Positions 41,531 to 49,383 of a stretch of 64,000 nt of DNA are shown piece after piece (the first letter of the stretch is position 1; each line of letters begins with the position of its first letter). The DNA comes from Mucilaginibacter_A sp041088075. GTDB taxonomy: Bacteria > Bacteroidota > Bacteroidia > Sphingobacteriales > Sphingobacteriaceae. The stretch is taken from assembly GCF_041088075.1 (NCBI RefSeq), contig NZ_JBGCVY010000046.1, forward strand, positions 1 to 64,000, written 5' to 3'. A model generated the notes under the pieces. It had not been told where the DNA came from. It searched no databases and saw only the letters and a list, made by a program, of their open reading frames with translations. The translations under genes and the position numbers were made by a program.

Positions 41531-43351
41531 TTATCGGCGTGCTTCTTTTAACGCCCTTTTTTCAATGCGCTTTAACCGGCGCATTTTTCTTTTCTCCTGG
41601 CGCTCGGCTTTTTGCGCTATCCGTTCCTGCTTGTTCTGTTTGTAGTCGGCTGCTTTTTGCCGCAGGTTTTGTTCGATTTCTGCCGATAAACCAATGGATT
41701 CTTTGATGCCGACATAAACCGAACGCCAAAGCAAACCCAAATAAGAACTGTTTTCTGGCCGTTGGTAAACCACATTGGCCACGCGGACAGAATCGTTAAA
41801 ACGTGGATTGTCGCGGATCAGCAGAAAAGCATTGGCCAAAATAGAAACGAAAGGCATCTTTTTAAGTGCATTTTTTTCATCTTTCCGCAGCAGCATCACA
41901 TTCAAATCGCGATACAAAAAAGTAACCTTGCCCGTCGCTTTTTTGGCGTTGGCCTGCATATCGAAATTTAATGAGGTTACAATGCCGTTTGTAAATTGGA
42001 TCAGGCCAAGCGGTTTGGTGGCCGGATTCAAATTCACCAAATTCATTGATTTTAAATTTCCCTGGTAATATAATGTATTGGAAGTATCGGCCGGATCAAA
42101 CTGCAGCCGCAAATCCAGCTTGCCGTAACCCATTAAATAGGTGGAAAAGTTTGCCGTTAGCTTCCGGTTGGTTTGCCCGATTGTGTCTTCGCCGGTAACA
42201 ATATTGCTGATTGTGCCGCTTAATTTTCCAAAACTGATGGCTCCGCGCAACTTGGTTTTAGCGTTGATTTCTGTATAAACCACATCCAAATTATAAATTC
42301 GCACAGTTTTGATATTCATTGTTTGATGCACGTTTTTGAGCAGCGCATACAAACCGCTTTTCGAAAAATTGGTAGGCTTTCTGGGCAAAGTTCCGTTGAA
42401 AAAAACTTCGGCTTTGTTTCCGTAAACGTTAATATCCGCAGCAATAAATTTACGGTAACTGATAAAGTTGTGGTAATCAAAACGGTTGATCACTACCGAA
42501 TCCGTTATCAAATTAAAACTCCTTCTTGCCAAAGCTTCATTTGCCGATGCTGTTTTTATAGGCATAAAAACAGCATCGGCAATTTTAACGCTGGCCTTGG
42601 CGCTCGAAAACGTAACCGAATTGGCGCGGTACTGGTACAAACCATTTGCCGTAAAGCCACGATAATTGTGGAATACGGCCGTAATATCTTTAAAAAAATT
42701 AAACCTCGTTTTATCATTTTGACTGGAAGAATCTATCAGCAAATCGGTTCCGGTAACGTCAACATCTTTTAAACGGGTAATTTTGGTCTGGTTGTTCAGC
42801 TCTTCCTGGTACAGCAAATCAATATTCGTAAACAACAACTGCCCGATATGAACGCTTTTTAACGAACCGGAAATGCGCTGATAGAACGTTTTTTTACCAC
42901 TGTCGGGCAAATCGTGGTTGCGCAATTGGCGGTAAATAATTTTAAGCGAAGGGTTTTTTAGTTCGATGGCATTGATAACCAATTGATTTTTAAAATACAA
43001 ATCGTACGGATGGACATGTTTCAATACAATCTTATCAACCGATAAAGTATATAAATTATTTGGCGCGGTGCCTGCTTCTTTTAGCCGGTTAAAAACAGCA
43101 AGGTCAGGTTTTAGCGTGAGGTGGTCAATCACGATAAAACCGGGAAGCACATGCAAACTGCTGTTGGCAAAATCAATTTGGTACAAACCGTTGCTCAGCT
43201 TAAAAACGGTACTTTTTAATCGGGTTGAAAGGACCGGGGAAAAATAAATATTTAGGATCAGCCCGATCAGCAGCATCAAAAACAGCAAAGCCAGCAAGGG
43301 CCAGCCAATTCTTTTAAACCACTTGTTACCGATCAAATTTTTAAACGTCAT
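41531..43351 (-). CDS. AsmA-like membrane-anchored protein
   Basis: A 606-residue protein from the ATG at 43351 (MTFKNLIGNKW), which is followed by a single membrane helix (WPLLALLFLMLLIGLILNIY) and a long beta-rich region of the AsmA/DUF748 type (FSPVLSTRLKSTVFKLSNGL ... PGFIVIDHLTLKPDL). The C-terminus is very basic with coiled-coil character (QKAERQEKRKMRRLKRIEKR). AsmA-like proteins take part in envelope lipid transport or outer-membrane biogenesis; the role here is inferred from family only. The coding region contains several motif copies (41539, 42547/42565, 43072/43090). Confidence 0.75.
   Translation of the reverse strand: MTFKNLIGNKWFKRIGWPLLALLFLMLLIGLILNIYFSPVLSTRLKSTVFKLSNGLYQIDFANSSLHVLPGFIVIDHLTLKPDLAVFNRLKEAGTAPNNLYTLSVDKIVLKHVHPYDLYFKNQLVINAIELKNPSLKIIYRQLRNHDLPDSGKKTFYQRISGSLKSVHIGQLLFTNIDLLYQEELNNQTKITRLKDVDVTGTDLLIDSSSQNDKTRFNFFKDITAVFHNYRGFTANGLYQYRANSVTFSSAKASVKIADAVFMPIKTASANEALARRSFNLITDSVVINRFDYHNFISYRKFIAADINVYGNKAEVFFNGTLPRKPTNFSKSGLYALLKNVHQTMNIKTVRIYNLDVVYTEINAKTKLRGAISFGKLSGTISNIVTGEDTIGQTNRKLTANFSTYLMGYGKLDLRLQFDPADTSNTLYYQGNLKSMNLVNLNPATKPLGLIQFTNGIVTSLNFDMQANAKKATGKVTFLYRDLNVMLLRKDEKNALKKMPFVSILANAFLLIRDNPRFNDSVRVANVVYQRPENSSYLGLLWRSVYVGIKESIGLSAEIEQNLRQKAADYKQNKQERIAQKAERQEKRKMRRLKRIEKRALKEARR
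42543..42580. repeat. In-gene perfect hairpin of two ACAGC motif copies
   Basis: GCCGATGCTGTTTTTAT, four-base loop, ATAAAAACAGCATCGGC: a perfect 17-bp stem inside the AsmA-like coding sequence, encoding ADAVFMPIKTASA. It shows that the paired form also occurs within genes. Confidence 0.9.
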
Positions 43352-43535
43352 CCCGTAATTATCTTTCTGCTGCTTGCTTATACGCTTAAACAGCACAAAT
43401 CTGTACAAGATATAGAAATAGTTTTTAAAAATGGGCGTTGGTAAATTGATTGCCGCATTTAAACCAGCCCGAAAAATTACATCTGCTTGTTCTGTAAATG
43501 CTGCCAAACTGTCATTTAGTTAATCAGGATTTTCT

Positions 43536-43543
43536 TACTTTTG
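43536..43543 (+). promoter_or_regulatory. -7 promoter box of miaB
   Basis: TACTTTTG, matching TAnnTTTG, 20 bp before the miaB ATG in the divergent region with the AsmA-like gene. Confidence 0.6.
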
Positions 43544-43563
43544 CCTTCTCAATTTTTTAACTC

Positions 43564-44979
43564 ATGAATTTGGATCTTCCAACCAGTAAACACGATGAAA
43601 GCCGGCAGGGCGAAGCGTTGGTGCTGGATAAACCAGTGCTGAAAAATAACGGGCGCAAGTTGTACATCGAAAGTTACGGTTGCGCCATGAATTTTTCTGA
43701 CAGCGAAATTGTGGCTTCTATTTTGGCCGATCAGGGTTTTGAAACCACTTTGGATTTTAAAGAAGCGGACGTGGTTTTTATCAATACCTGTTCCATCCGC
43801 GAAAATGCAGAGCAACGCGTGCGAAACCGGCTGAAAGAATTCAAGGTTTCCAAACAACGGAACCCTGGAATGGTAGTGGGCGTTTTGGGTTGTATGGCCG
43901 AACGTTTAAAAGCTAAATTTCTGGAAGAAGAAAAATTGGTTGACGTTGTGGTTGGCCCGGATGCTTACCGTGATTTGCCAAATTTAATTGAACAGGTGGA
44001 CAGCGGACAAAAAGCCGTAAACGTGTTGCTTTCCCGTGAGGAGACTTATGCCGATATCAGTCCGGTTCGGTTGAACAGTAATGGCATCAACGCTTTTGTT
44101 TCGATTATGCGCGGCTGTGATAACATGTGCTCTTTTTGTGTGGTTCCGTTTACCCGCGGCCGCGAACGTAGTCGCGATGCTTTTTCTATCGTCAAAGAAT
44201 GTGCGGATTTATTTAACGCCGGTTATAAAGAAGTTACGTTGTTGGGCCAAAATGTGGATTCGTACAAATGGACGAATGAAGATGGCATCACCCTGAATTT
44301 TGCCGGTTTGCTGGAGTTTGTGGCGTTGATCAACCCAAAACTGCGCGTTCGTTTTTCTACTTCGCACCCAAAAGATATTACTGATGAAGTGTTGTTCACA
44401 ATGAAAAAGTACGATAACATCTGCAAATACATCCATCTGCCGGTTCAATCGGGCAACAGCCGGATTTTGGAACTGATGAACCGTACTTACGACCGCCCCT
44501 GGTACATGAACCGGATTGATGCCATTCGCCGCATTCTCCCAGGTTGTGCTATTTCTACCGATGTGATTACTGGTTTTTGTTCTGAAACCGAAGAAGAACA
44601 TCAGGAAACACTGAGCATGATGGATTACGTGCAGTACGATTTTGCTTACATGTTTATGTATTCTGAACGGCCGGGAACATTAGCCGCCAAAAGATATACG
44701 GATGATATTCCGGAAGACGTAAAAGGCCACCGTTTGCGAGAAATAGTTGACAAACAGCAAGCACATTCCCACCTTCGTTTGTTAGAACAAATTGGCCAGG
44801 TGCAGCAGGTTTTGATCGAGAAGCGTTCCAAAAAATCAGCATTGGATTACAGCGGGAGAAGCGATAAAAATGCAACCGTGGTTTTTCCGGCGGATGACCG
44901 TTTTAAACCAGGCGATTATGTAAACGTTTTGATCGAAAAATGTACAACGGCTACCTTGATCGGTAAAATTGTAGGGTAA
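43564..44979 (+). CDS. miaB: tRNA-2-methylthio-N6-dimethylallyladenosine synthase
   Basis: Radical-SAM methylthiotransferase that makes ms2i6A37 in tRNA. The 471-residue protein has the N-terminal UPF0004 domain with cluster cysteines (YIESYGCAMNFSDSE; NTCSIRENAEQR; VLGCMAERLK), the radical-SAM CxxxCxxC motif (RGCDNMCSFCVVPFTRGRER), and a C-terminal TRAM domain. Its product is the substrate of MiaE (21.4 kb). The TAA stop lies in a motif copy that also contains the next start. Confidence 0.97.
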   Translation: MNLDLPTSKHDESRQGEALVLDKPVLKNNGRKLYIESYGCAMNFSDSEIVASILADQGFETTLDFKEADVVFINTCSIRENAEQRVRNRLKEFKVSKQRNPGMVVGVLGCMAERLKAKFLEEEKLVDVVVGPDAYRDLPNLIEQVDSGQKAVNVLLSREETYADISPVRLNSNGINAFVSIMRGCDNMCSFCVVPFTRGRERSRDAFSIVKECADLFNAGYKEVTLLGQNVDSYKWTNEDGITLNFAGLLEFVALINPKLRVRFSTSHPKDITDEVLFTMKKYDNICKYIHLPVQSGNSRILELMNRTYDRPWYMNRIDAIRRILPGCAISTDVITGFCSETEEEHQETLSMMDYVQYDFAYMFMYSERPGTLAAKRYTDDIPEDVKGHRLREIVDKQQAHSHLRLLEQIGQVQQVLIEKRSKKSALDYSGRSDKNATVVFPADDRFKPGDYVNVLIEKCTTATLIGKIVG

Positions 44980-44989
44980 AAACAGTATG
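44977..44989 (+). repeat. Motif copy joining the miaB stop and the next start
   Basis: TAAAAACAGTATG: bases 1-3 are the miaB stop and the last three the ATG of the sigma-54 activator gene. The whole intergenic junction is the motif. Confidence 0.92.
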
Positions 44990-46258
44990 GAGATACAGGA
45001 AATAAAACAGCGGTTCGGCATTATCGGCAATTCTCCTTTGCTTAACCGCGCCATTTATATTGCAAACCAGGTTGCGCCAACCGATATTTCGGTTTTAATA
45101 ACCGGCGAAAGCGGCAGCGGAAAAGAAGTTTTCTCGCACATCATCCACCAGATGAGTCCGCGGAAACATGGCCCTTTTATCGCGGTAAACTGCGGCGCCA
45201 TCCCTGAAGGAACCATTGATTCTGAACTATTTGGGCACGAAAAAGGCGCTTACACCGGTGCCATCGGCGAGCGGAAAGGTTATTTTGAAACGGTAAACGG
45301 CGGCACTATTTTTTTGGATGAAATTGCCGAAATGCCTTTAGGAACGCAGGCGCGTTTGCTTCGGGTTTTAGAATCCGGGCAGTACATTAAAGTTGGTTCT
45401 TCCAAAGTCGAAAAAACCAACGTGCGTGTCATCGCGGCAACCAATGTTGATGTTTATGAAGCGGTAAAATCAGGAAAGTTTCGGGAAGATTTGTATTACC
45501 GGTTGAATACGGTGCCGCTGCGGATTCCACCGTTGCGCGACCGGAAAGAAGATATTTATTTGTTGTTCCGAAAATTTACGGCTGATTTTACAGCGAAATA
45601 CCGTTCGCCGCCCATCCAAATGAACGAAGAAGCGCAGCAAATGCTGATCAATTACAGTTGGCCGGGAAACGTGCGCCAGTTAAAAAATATTGCCGAGCAA
45701 TTGGCCGTTTTGGAGCGCGACCATACCATTACAGCGCAAAGCCTGCTGCAATATATCCCGCAGGAAAACGGCAGCAATTTGCCGATGCGCATCAATCAAC
45801 AGAAAAAAGACGATTTTTCGGAGCGCGATATTTTATACAAAGTGCTTTTTGACATGAAGCGCGACATGACGGATTTGAAAAAATTAGTGGTAGATATCAT
45901 TGAACATGGCGGCGTGGCTTCCAGTTATTCGGCCAACCCACAGGTTTTAAACCAGTTGTACCGCGATGTGGAACTGGAAAACGACCATCACCAAAACCCA
46001 AACCAGCTTCACCAAAACCATCAGCAGGAACCCACTTTAACCATTCAACAGCCCATCGTTCAAAACAACAACAACAAAGAACTGAACATTACGCACGAAG
46101 CCGAAGAAGTGGAAGAATCGCTTTCGCTGCTGGAAAAAGAATCGGACCTGATCAAAAAAGCGTTGAAAAAACACAAAGGCAAACGCAAATTTGCCGCGCA
46201 GGAATTGGGCATTTCCGAGCGCACTTTGTACCGAAAAATCAAAGAACTTAATTTATAA
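44987..46258 (+). CDS. Sigma-54-dependent transcriptional activator, no receiver domain
   Basis: A 423-residue NtrC-type AAA+ activator that remodels sigma-54 RNA polymerase. It has Walker A ITGESGSGKEV, the sigma-54 contact loop GAYTGA, Walker B GGTIFLDEIAEMP, and R-finger region LYYRLNTVPLRIPPLRDR. The C-terminal Fis-type HTH is KFAAQELGISERTLYRKIKE. The N-terminus goes straight into the ATPase, so there is no receiver or sensor domain and activity may be constitutive or controlled by a partner. Residues about 325-365 are a Gln/Asn/His-rich linker. Constant neighbour of miaB and lptE in related genomes. Confidence 0.93.
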   Translation: MEIQEIKQRFGIIGNSPLLNRAIYIANQVAPTDISVLITGESGSGKEVFSHIIHQMSPRKHGPFIAVNCGAIPEGTIDSELFGHEKGAYTGAIGERKGYFETVNGGTIFLDEIAEMPLGTQARLLRVLESGQYIKVGSSKVEKTNVRVIAATNVDVYEAVKSGKFREDLYYRLNTVPLRIPPLRDRKEDIYLLFRKFTADFTAKYRSPPIQMNEEAQQMLINYSWPGNVRQLKNIAEQLAVLERDHTITAQSLLQYIPQENGSNLPMRINQQKKDDFSERDILYKVLFDMKRDMTDLKKLVVDIIEHGGVASSYSANPQVLNQLYRDVELENDHHQNPNQLHQNHQQEPTLTIQQPIVQNNNNKELNITHEAEEVEESLSLLEKESDLIKKALKKHKGKRKFAAQELGISERTLYRKIKELNL

Positions 46259-46282
46259 AAACCATTAAAAGCCGATAAGGCA

Positions 46283-46294
46283 ATGCTTCTTTTA
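46283..46294 (-). repeat. Motif copy directly before the lptE start
   Basis: AATGCTTCTTTTACC followed at once by the ATG (46297). The motif therefore forms the translation-initiation region of lptE. Confidence 0.82.
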
Positions 46295-46296
46295 CC

Positions 46297-46806
46297 ATGA
46301 AAAAATATGTGCTGCTGCTGATTGTACCTTTGCTGTTGCTGTTTCAATCCTGCGGCGTTTATTCGTTAAGCGGTGGTTCGGTTGGAAACTTAAAAACCGT
46401 AAACGTAATGTATTTTGAAAACGTTGCGCCTTTGGTTATCAATAATTTAAGCCAGACTTTTACCCAGGCATTGCAAGACCGTATCCGTACGCAAACCCGT
46501 TTAAGCACGGTTCGCGGAGAAGCAGATGCAACTTTGGAAGGCCGCATCACCAATTATTCCATCGCGCCAACTGTTTTGCCGGCCAACACCACCAACACCG
46601 CGCCGATTGTAAACACCAACCGTTTAACGATTACGGTTACTGTAAAATACACCAACAGTTTAGACCCGAAACAGAGTTTTGAGCAGCCGTTTTCGCGTTA
46701 CAAAGATTACCAGGGCGATATCGGGACGCAGGAACAGGCTTTGATCGCGGCCATTATCCCACAGTTGACGGAAGATATTTTTAACCGGGCTTTTGCAAAT
46801 TGGTAA
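46297..46806 (+). CDS. lptE: LptE-family lipoprotein
   Basis: A 169-residue outer-membrane lipoprotein (LLLFQSCGVYSLSGGSV, lipidated Cys at about residue 20) of the Bacteroidota LptE family, which with LptD assembles lipopolysaccharide at the outer membrane. Conserved features are NVMYFENVAPLVINNLSQTF, LQDRIRTQTRL and ATLEGRITNY. The next gene overlaps it by 14 bp. Confidence 0.87.
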   Translation: MKKYVLLLIVPLLLLFQSCGVYSLSGGSVGNLKTVNVMYFENVAPLVINNLSQTFTQALQDRIRTQTRLSTVRGEADATLEGRITNYSIAPTVLPANTTNTAPIVNTNRLTITVTVKYTNSLDPKQSFEQPFSRYKDYQGDIGTQEQALIAAIIPQLTEDIFNRAFANW

Positions 46807-48439
46807 GCTAAATCGTTTTTCAACCGTGGAACAAATACAAACCGGGGCGAAGCCCGAAATTTTACAAAGCTTGATTGCCAATCCGGCTGCTGCCAATATA
46901 AATAATATAGCAGCTTTGGAAGCGTTGGTGCAGCTTTATCCGGCTTGCAGCATTTTCCACTTGCTGCTGGCCAAAGCGGCACAATCAAGCGAAGCAGAAA
47001 CAGCGGTAAAAAGATTGCAAGCTGCCGCTGTGAACGTAGCCAACCGCGAAGTTTTGTTTAAGCTAATCCATCAACCGGAATTATTGGCTGCCGCAAAACC
47101 GGAAAAACTGTTTCCGCCGGTACAAATCCCGCAAAAAGCAGAACCTTTAAAACTGAATGCTTCTTTTGCAACGGTAATTTCGTTATCAGATGACAATGAA
47201 GTTTTGGTTTCTGAAGAGATTGTTCCGCCAAAAACGGATGCTTCTTTTACCGGCATAAAATTGGTGTCCGAAGAGCAGCCGGAAATTATTGATGCTAAAA
47301 TCGAACAAAATCCGGATGCTTCTTTTACCGGCATAAATTTGGTGTCCGAAGAGCAATTGACAACCGTTGACCCTGGCATCGAACTGAAACCGGAAGAAGC
47401 GATGGCTGCCGAAAACGACCTTCGCGTAGAAGATGTCAGCTTAAATTTTATCAACACGGATGCACAAGTTGAACAGTCTGCGGAATTAGGAACCGAACTG
47501 GTTTTGGTTGAAGAAACGCCGAGCCCTTTTTCAATACAGGAAGATATTATACAGGAAACCGACCCTTCTTCTTTGCCCGATGCTTCTTTTTCCAATGAAA
47601 TTGACGAAGAGGTTTTTGAGGAGATCATGGCGATTGAGGACATGGATTTTGGGGTGGTAAAAACAGCATCGCCGCAAAAACCTGAAGCTGAACCTCAGCC
47701 TGAAACCGAAACTGAACCTGAAACTAAAACGGAAGAAAAACCGGCTTTCACCATTCAGGACAAGGCGGAAAAAGATATGCTGAGCAGCATTGCTTCTATT
47801 GATTACTTCACTTTTAACAACAAGTTCGGGCAAAACCAAACGCCTTCTGTTCAGGAAAAAGCGGAAGATAAGCAGGAAATTGTTCTGGCGAAACCGGAGT
47901 TATCGGAACAAACGGAGCCCGAAACGGTATCAAAATACCATGATGACAAAATGCCGTACACGTTTATGTGGTGGCTCGACAAAACCCGGAAAGAATATGC
48001 CGGAACTTACCAGCCTTACGTAAAAAACCAGCAAAACGAAAAGCCGGAAAGTAATTTGAGTGTTGGCCCGGAACTGCACCAGCAATACATCGAAAGTATT
48101 TTTCATACCAAACCGCCGCACGAAATGGCGGAAAGCAGTTTGCCACCGGTGATCGAGCCGCCGGTAAAACGCAAGGAAGACCAGTTGATCGAGCGTTTTA
48201 TCATCCAGGAACCGCACATCCATCCGCCTAGCAGCGATAAATTGGACACGGAAAACAAGGCTAAAAGAAGCTCGGAAGATGCGGACATTTTGGTAACGGA
48301 AACGCTGGCCAAAATTTATTTAGACCAAATGCTTTACCACAAAGCCCTGGATACGTATAAAAAGCTGCTGTTGAAGTTTCCGGAAAAAAACCGTTACTTT
48401 ACCGCCCAAATTGATTTGATCGAACAAAAAATAAATTAA
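46793..48439 (+). CDS. Low-complexity protein with motif-encoded repeats and C-terminal TPR
   Basis: A 548-residue protein in the conserved lptE-secG interval. The N-terminal about 100 residues are helical; residues 122-200 hold three tandem 26-27-residue repeats beginning NASFATV, DASFTGIK and DASFTGIN. A fourth short form, DASFSNE, is at about residue 263. These words are dispersed-motif copies in the DNA (47157, 47238, 47316, 47580; also 47658, encoding KTASP). The middle is acidic Glu/Pro-rich. The last 50 residues form a TPR-like helix pair (AKIYLDQMLYHKALDTYKKL). Function unknown; proteins of this locus are predicted scaffolds. Confidence 0.78.
   Translation: MQIGKLNRFSTVEQIQTGAKPEILQSLIANPAAANINNIAALEALVQLYPACSIFHLLLAKAAQSSEAETAVKRLQAAAVNVANREVLFKLIHQPELLAAAKPEKLFPPVQIPQKAEPLKLNASFATVISLSDDNEVLVSEEIVPPKTDASFTGIKLVSEEQPEIIDAKIEQNPDASFTGINLVSEEQLTTVDPGIELKPEEAMAAENDLRVEDVSLNFINTDAQVEQSAELGTELVLVEETPSPFSIQEDIIQETDPSSLPDASFSNEIDEEVFEEIMAIEDMDFGVVKTASPQKPEAEPQPETETEPETKTEEKPAFTIQDKAEKDMLSSIASIDYFTFNNKFGQNQTPSVQEKAEDKQEIVLAKPELSEQTEPETVSKYHDDKMPYTFMWWLDKTRKEYAGTYQPYVKNQQNEKPESNLSVGPELHQQYIESIFHTKPPHEMAESSLPPVIEPPVKRKEDQLIERFIIQEPHIHPPSSDKLDTENKAKRSSEDADILVTETLAKIYLDQMLYHKALDTYKKLLLKFPEKNRYFTAQIDLIEQKIN
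47156..47392 (+). repeat. In-frame tandem repeat seeded by the motif
   Basis: Three units of 81, 78 and 78 bp start at 47156, 47237 and 47315. Units 2 and 3 share GATGCTTCTTTTACCGGCAT followed by AAAtTTGGTGTCCGAAGAGCA, then diverge, encoding DASFTGI(K/N)LVSEEQ. Unit 1 retains only NASF and a related spacing. Confidence 0.88.
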
Positions 48440-48451
48440 CCCATACCCGAA

Positions 48452-48802
48452 ATGTATTTAGTGCTTGTTATCCTGATTATTATTGTGTGCATCCTGCTTG
48501 GCTTGATCGTATTGATCCAAAACCCGAAAGGCGGCGGTTTAAATTCTAATTTTTCGAGTTCAACGCAAATGATGGGCGTGCAAAAAACCGGCGACTTTTT
48601 AGAAAAAGGCACTTGGGTTTTGGCCATTGTGCTGATGGTGTTTTCGCTGGCCATCAATGTGGTTGCCAAAAGCGGGCCGGCAAGAGCTACCAACATCCAA
48701 AACCAGGAACAAATTGAAAAAGCTTCTAAACTTACTGCCCCGGTCAGCGGTCCGCTTAATTTGCCGCCGGTAACCAGCCCGCAGTCGCCAGCAAAAAAAT
48801 AG
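48452..48802 (+). CDS. secG: Preprotein translocase subunit SecG
   Basis: Small SecYEG component with two membrane helices (LVILIIIVCILLGLIVLIQ and WVLAIVLMVFSLAINVVA) separated by the conserved NPKGGGLNSNFSSSTQMMG loop. The 116 residues include a Pro-rich tail of unknown role. Follows the TPR gene by 12 bp. Confidence 0.95.
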   Translation: MYLVLVILIIIVCILLGLIVLIQNPKGGGLNSNFSSSTQMMGVQKTGDFLEKGTWVLAIVLMVFSLAINVVAKSGPARATNIQNQEQIEKASKLTAPVSGPLNLPPVTSPQSPAKK

Positions 48803-48805
48803 GCA

Positions 48806-48852
48806 TAAAAACAGTATCAGCTAAAAAGGCTTTTGGACAACCGGAAGCCTTT
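48806..48852 (+). terminator. secG terminator with motif copy
   Basis: A motif copy (48806-48817, GCATAAAAACAGTATC) is followed by an intrinsic terminator: AAAAAGGCTT, twelve-base loop, AAGCCTTTTTT (48823-48852). Confidence 0.85.
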
Positions 48853-48926
48853 TTTGTTTTCTATTCTTTCTGCCAGGATGGCACGTTCGTTTATTTTAAA
48901 AACAGCTTCCTCTGTTTTTAAAAACG

Positions 48927-48934
48927 TAATTTTG
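48927..48934 (+). promoter_or_regulatory. Candidate -7 box of groESL
   Basis: TAATTTTG matches TAnnTTTG, about 115 bp before groES. I saw no CIRCE operator. Confidence 0.5.
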
Positions 48935-49050
48935 ACAAGCCAGAGCAGCCAATAAGCCAATATATGCACAAAAGTACATTTGGCACAGTTGCTGTTGAAC
49001 CGTCTGCAAAAACATATTTTTTATCTAAAACTAAAAATTCAAAAATAACT

Positions 49051-49326
49051 ATGTCATTAAACATCAAACCAATTGGAGACAGAGTAGTGGTAGAAGCTGC
49101 CGCTGCCGAAGAAAAGACTGCATCCGGCATTTTCATTCCTGACACTGCAAAAGAAAAACCACAACGCGGAACCATCGTTGCAGTGGGCGAAGGCAAAAAA
49201 GATGAGCCTTTAGTTGTTAAAGTTGGCGATCAGGTTTTATATGGCAAATATGCCGGTACTGAAATTACTTACGAAGGTAAAGAGTACTTAATTATGCGCG
49301 AATCAGATGTTTACGCGGTGCTGTAA
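49051..49326 (+). CDS. groES: Co-chaperonin GroES
   Basis: Ten-kDa lid of the GroEL chamber. The ATG at 49051 (MSLNIKPIGDRVVVE) gives 91 residues, the usual size; the upstream open frame extension has no homology. Features are the mobile loop EEKTASGIFIPDTAKEKPQ and VLYGKYAGTEI with EYLIMRESDVYAVL at the end. groEL follows after 57 bp. Confidence 0.97.
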   Translation: MSLNIKPIGDRVVVEAAAAEEKTASGIFIPDTAKEKPQRGTIVAVGEGKKDEPLVVKVGDQVLYGKYAGTEITYEGKEYLIMRESDVYAVL

Positions 49327-49383
49327 ACTTAAACTGATTTTTATTAAAACGATTTATTTCAAAAAGTAAAATTCAAAAATACA

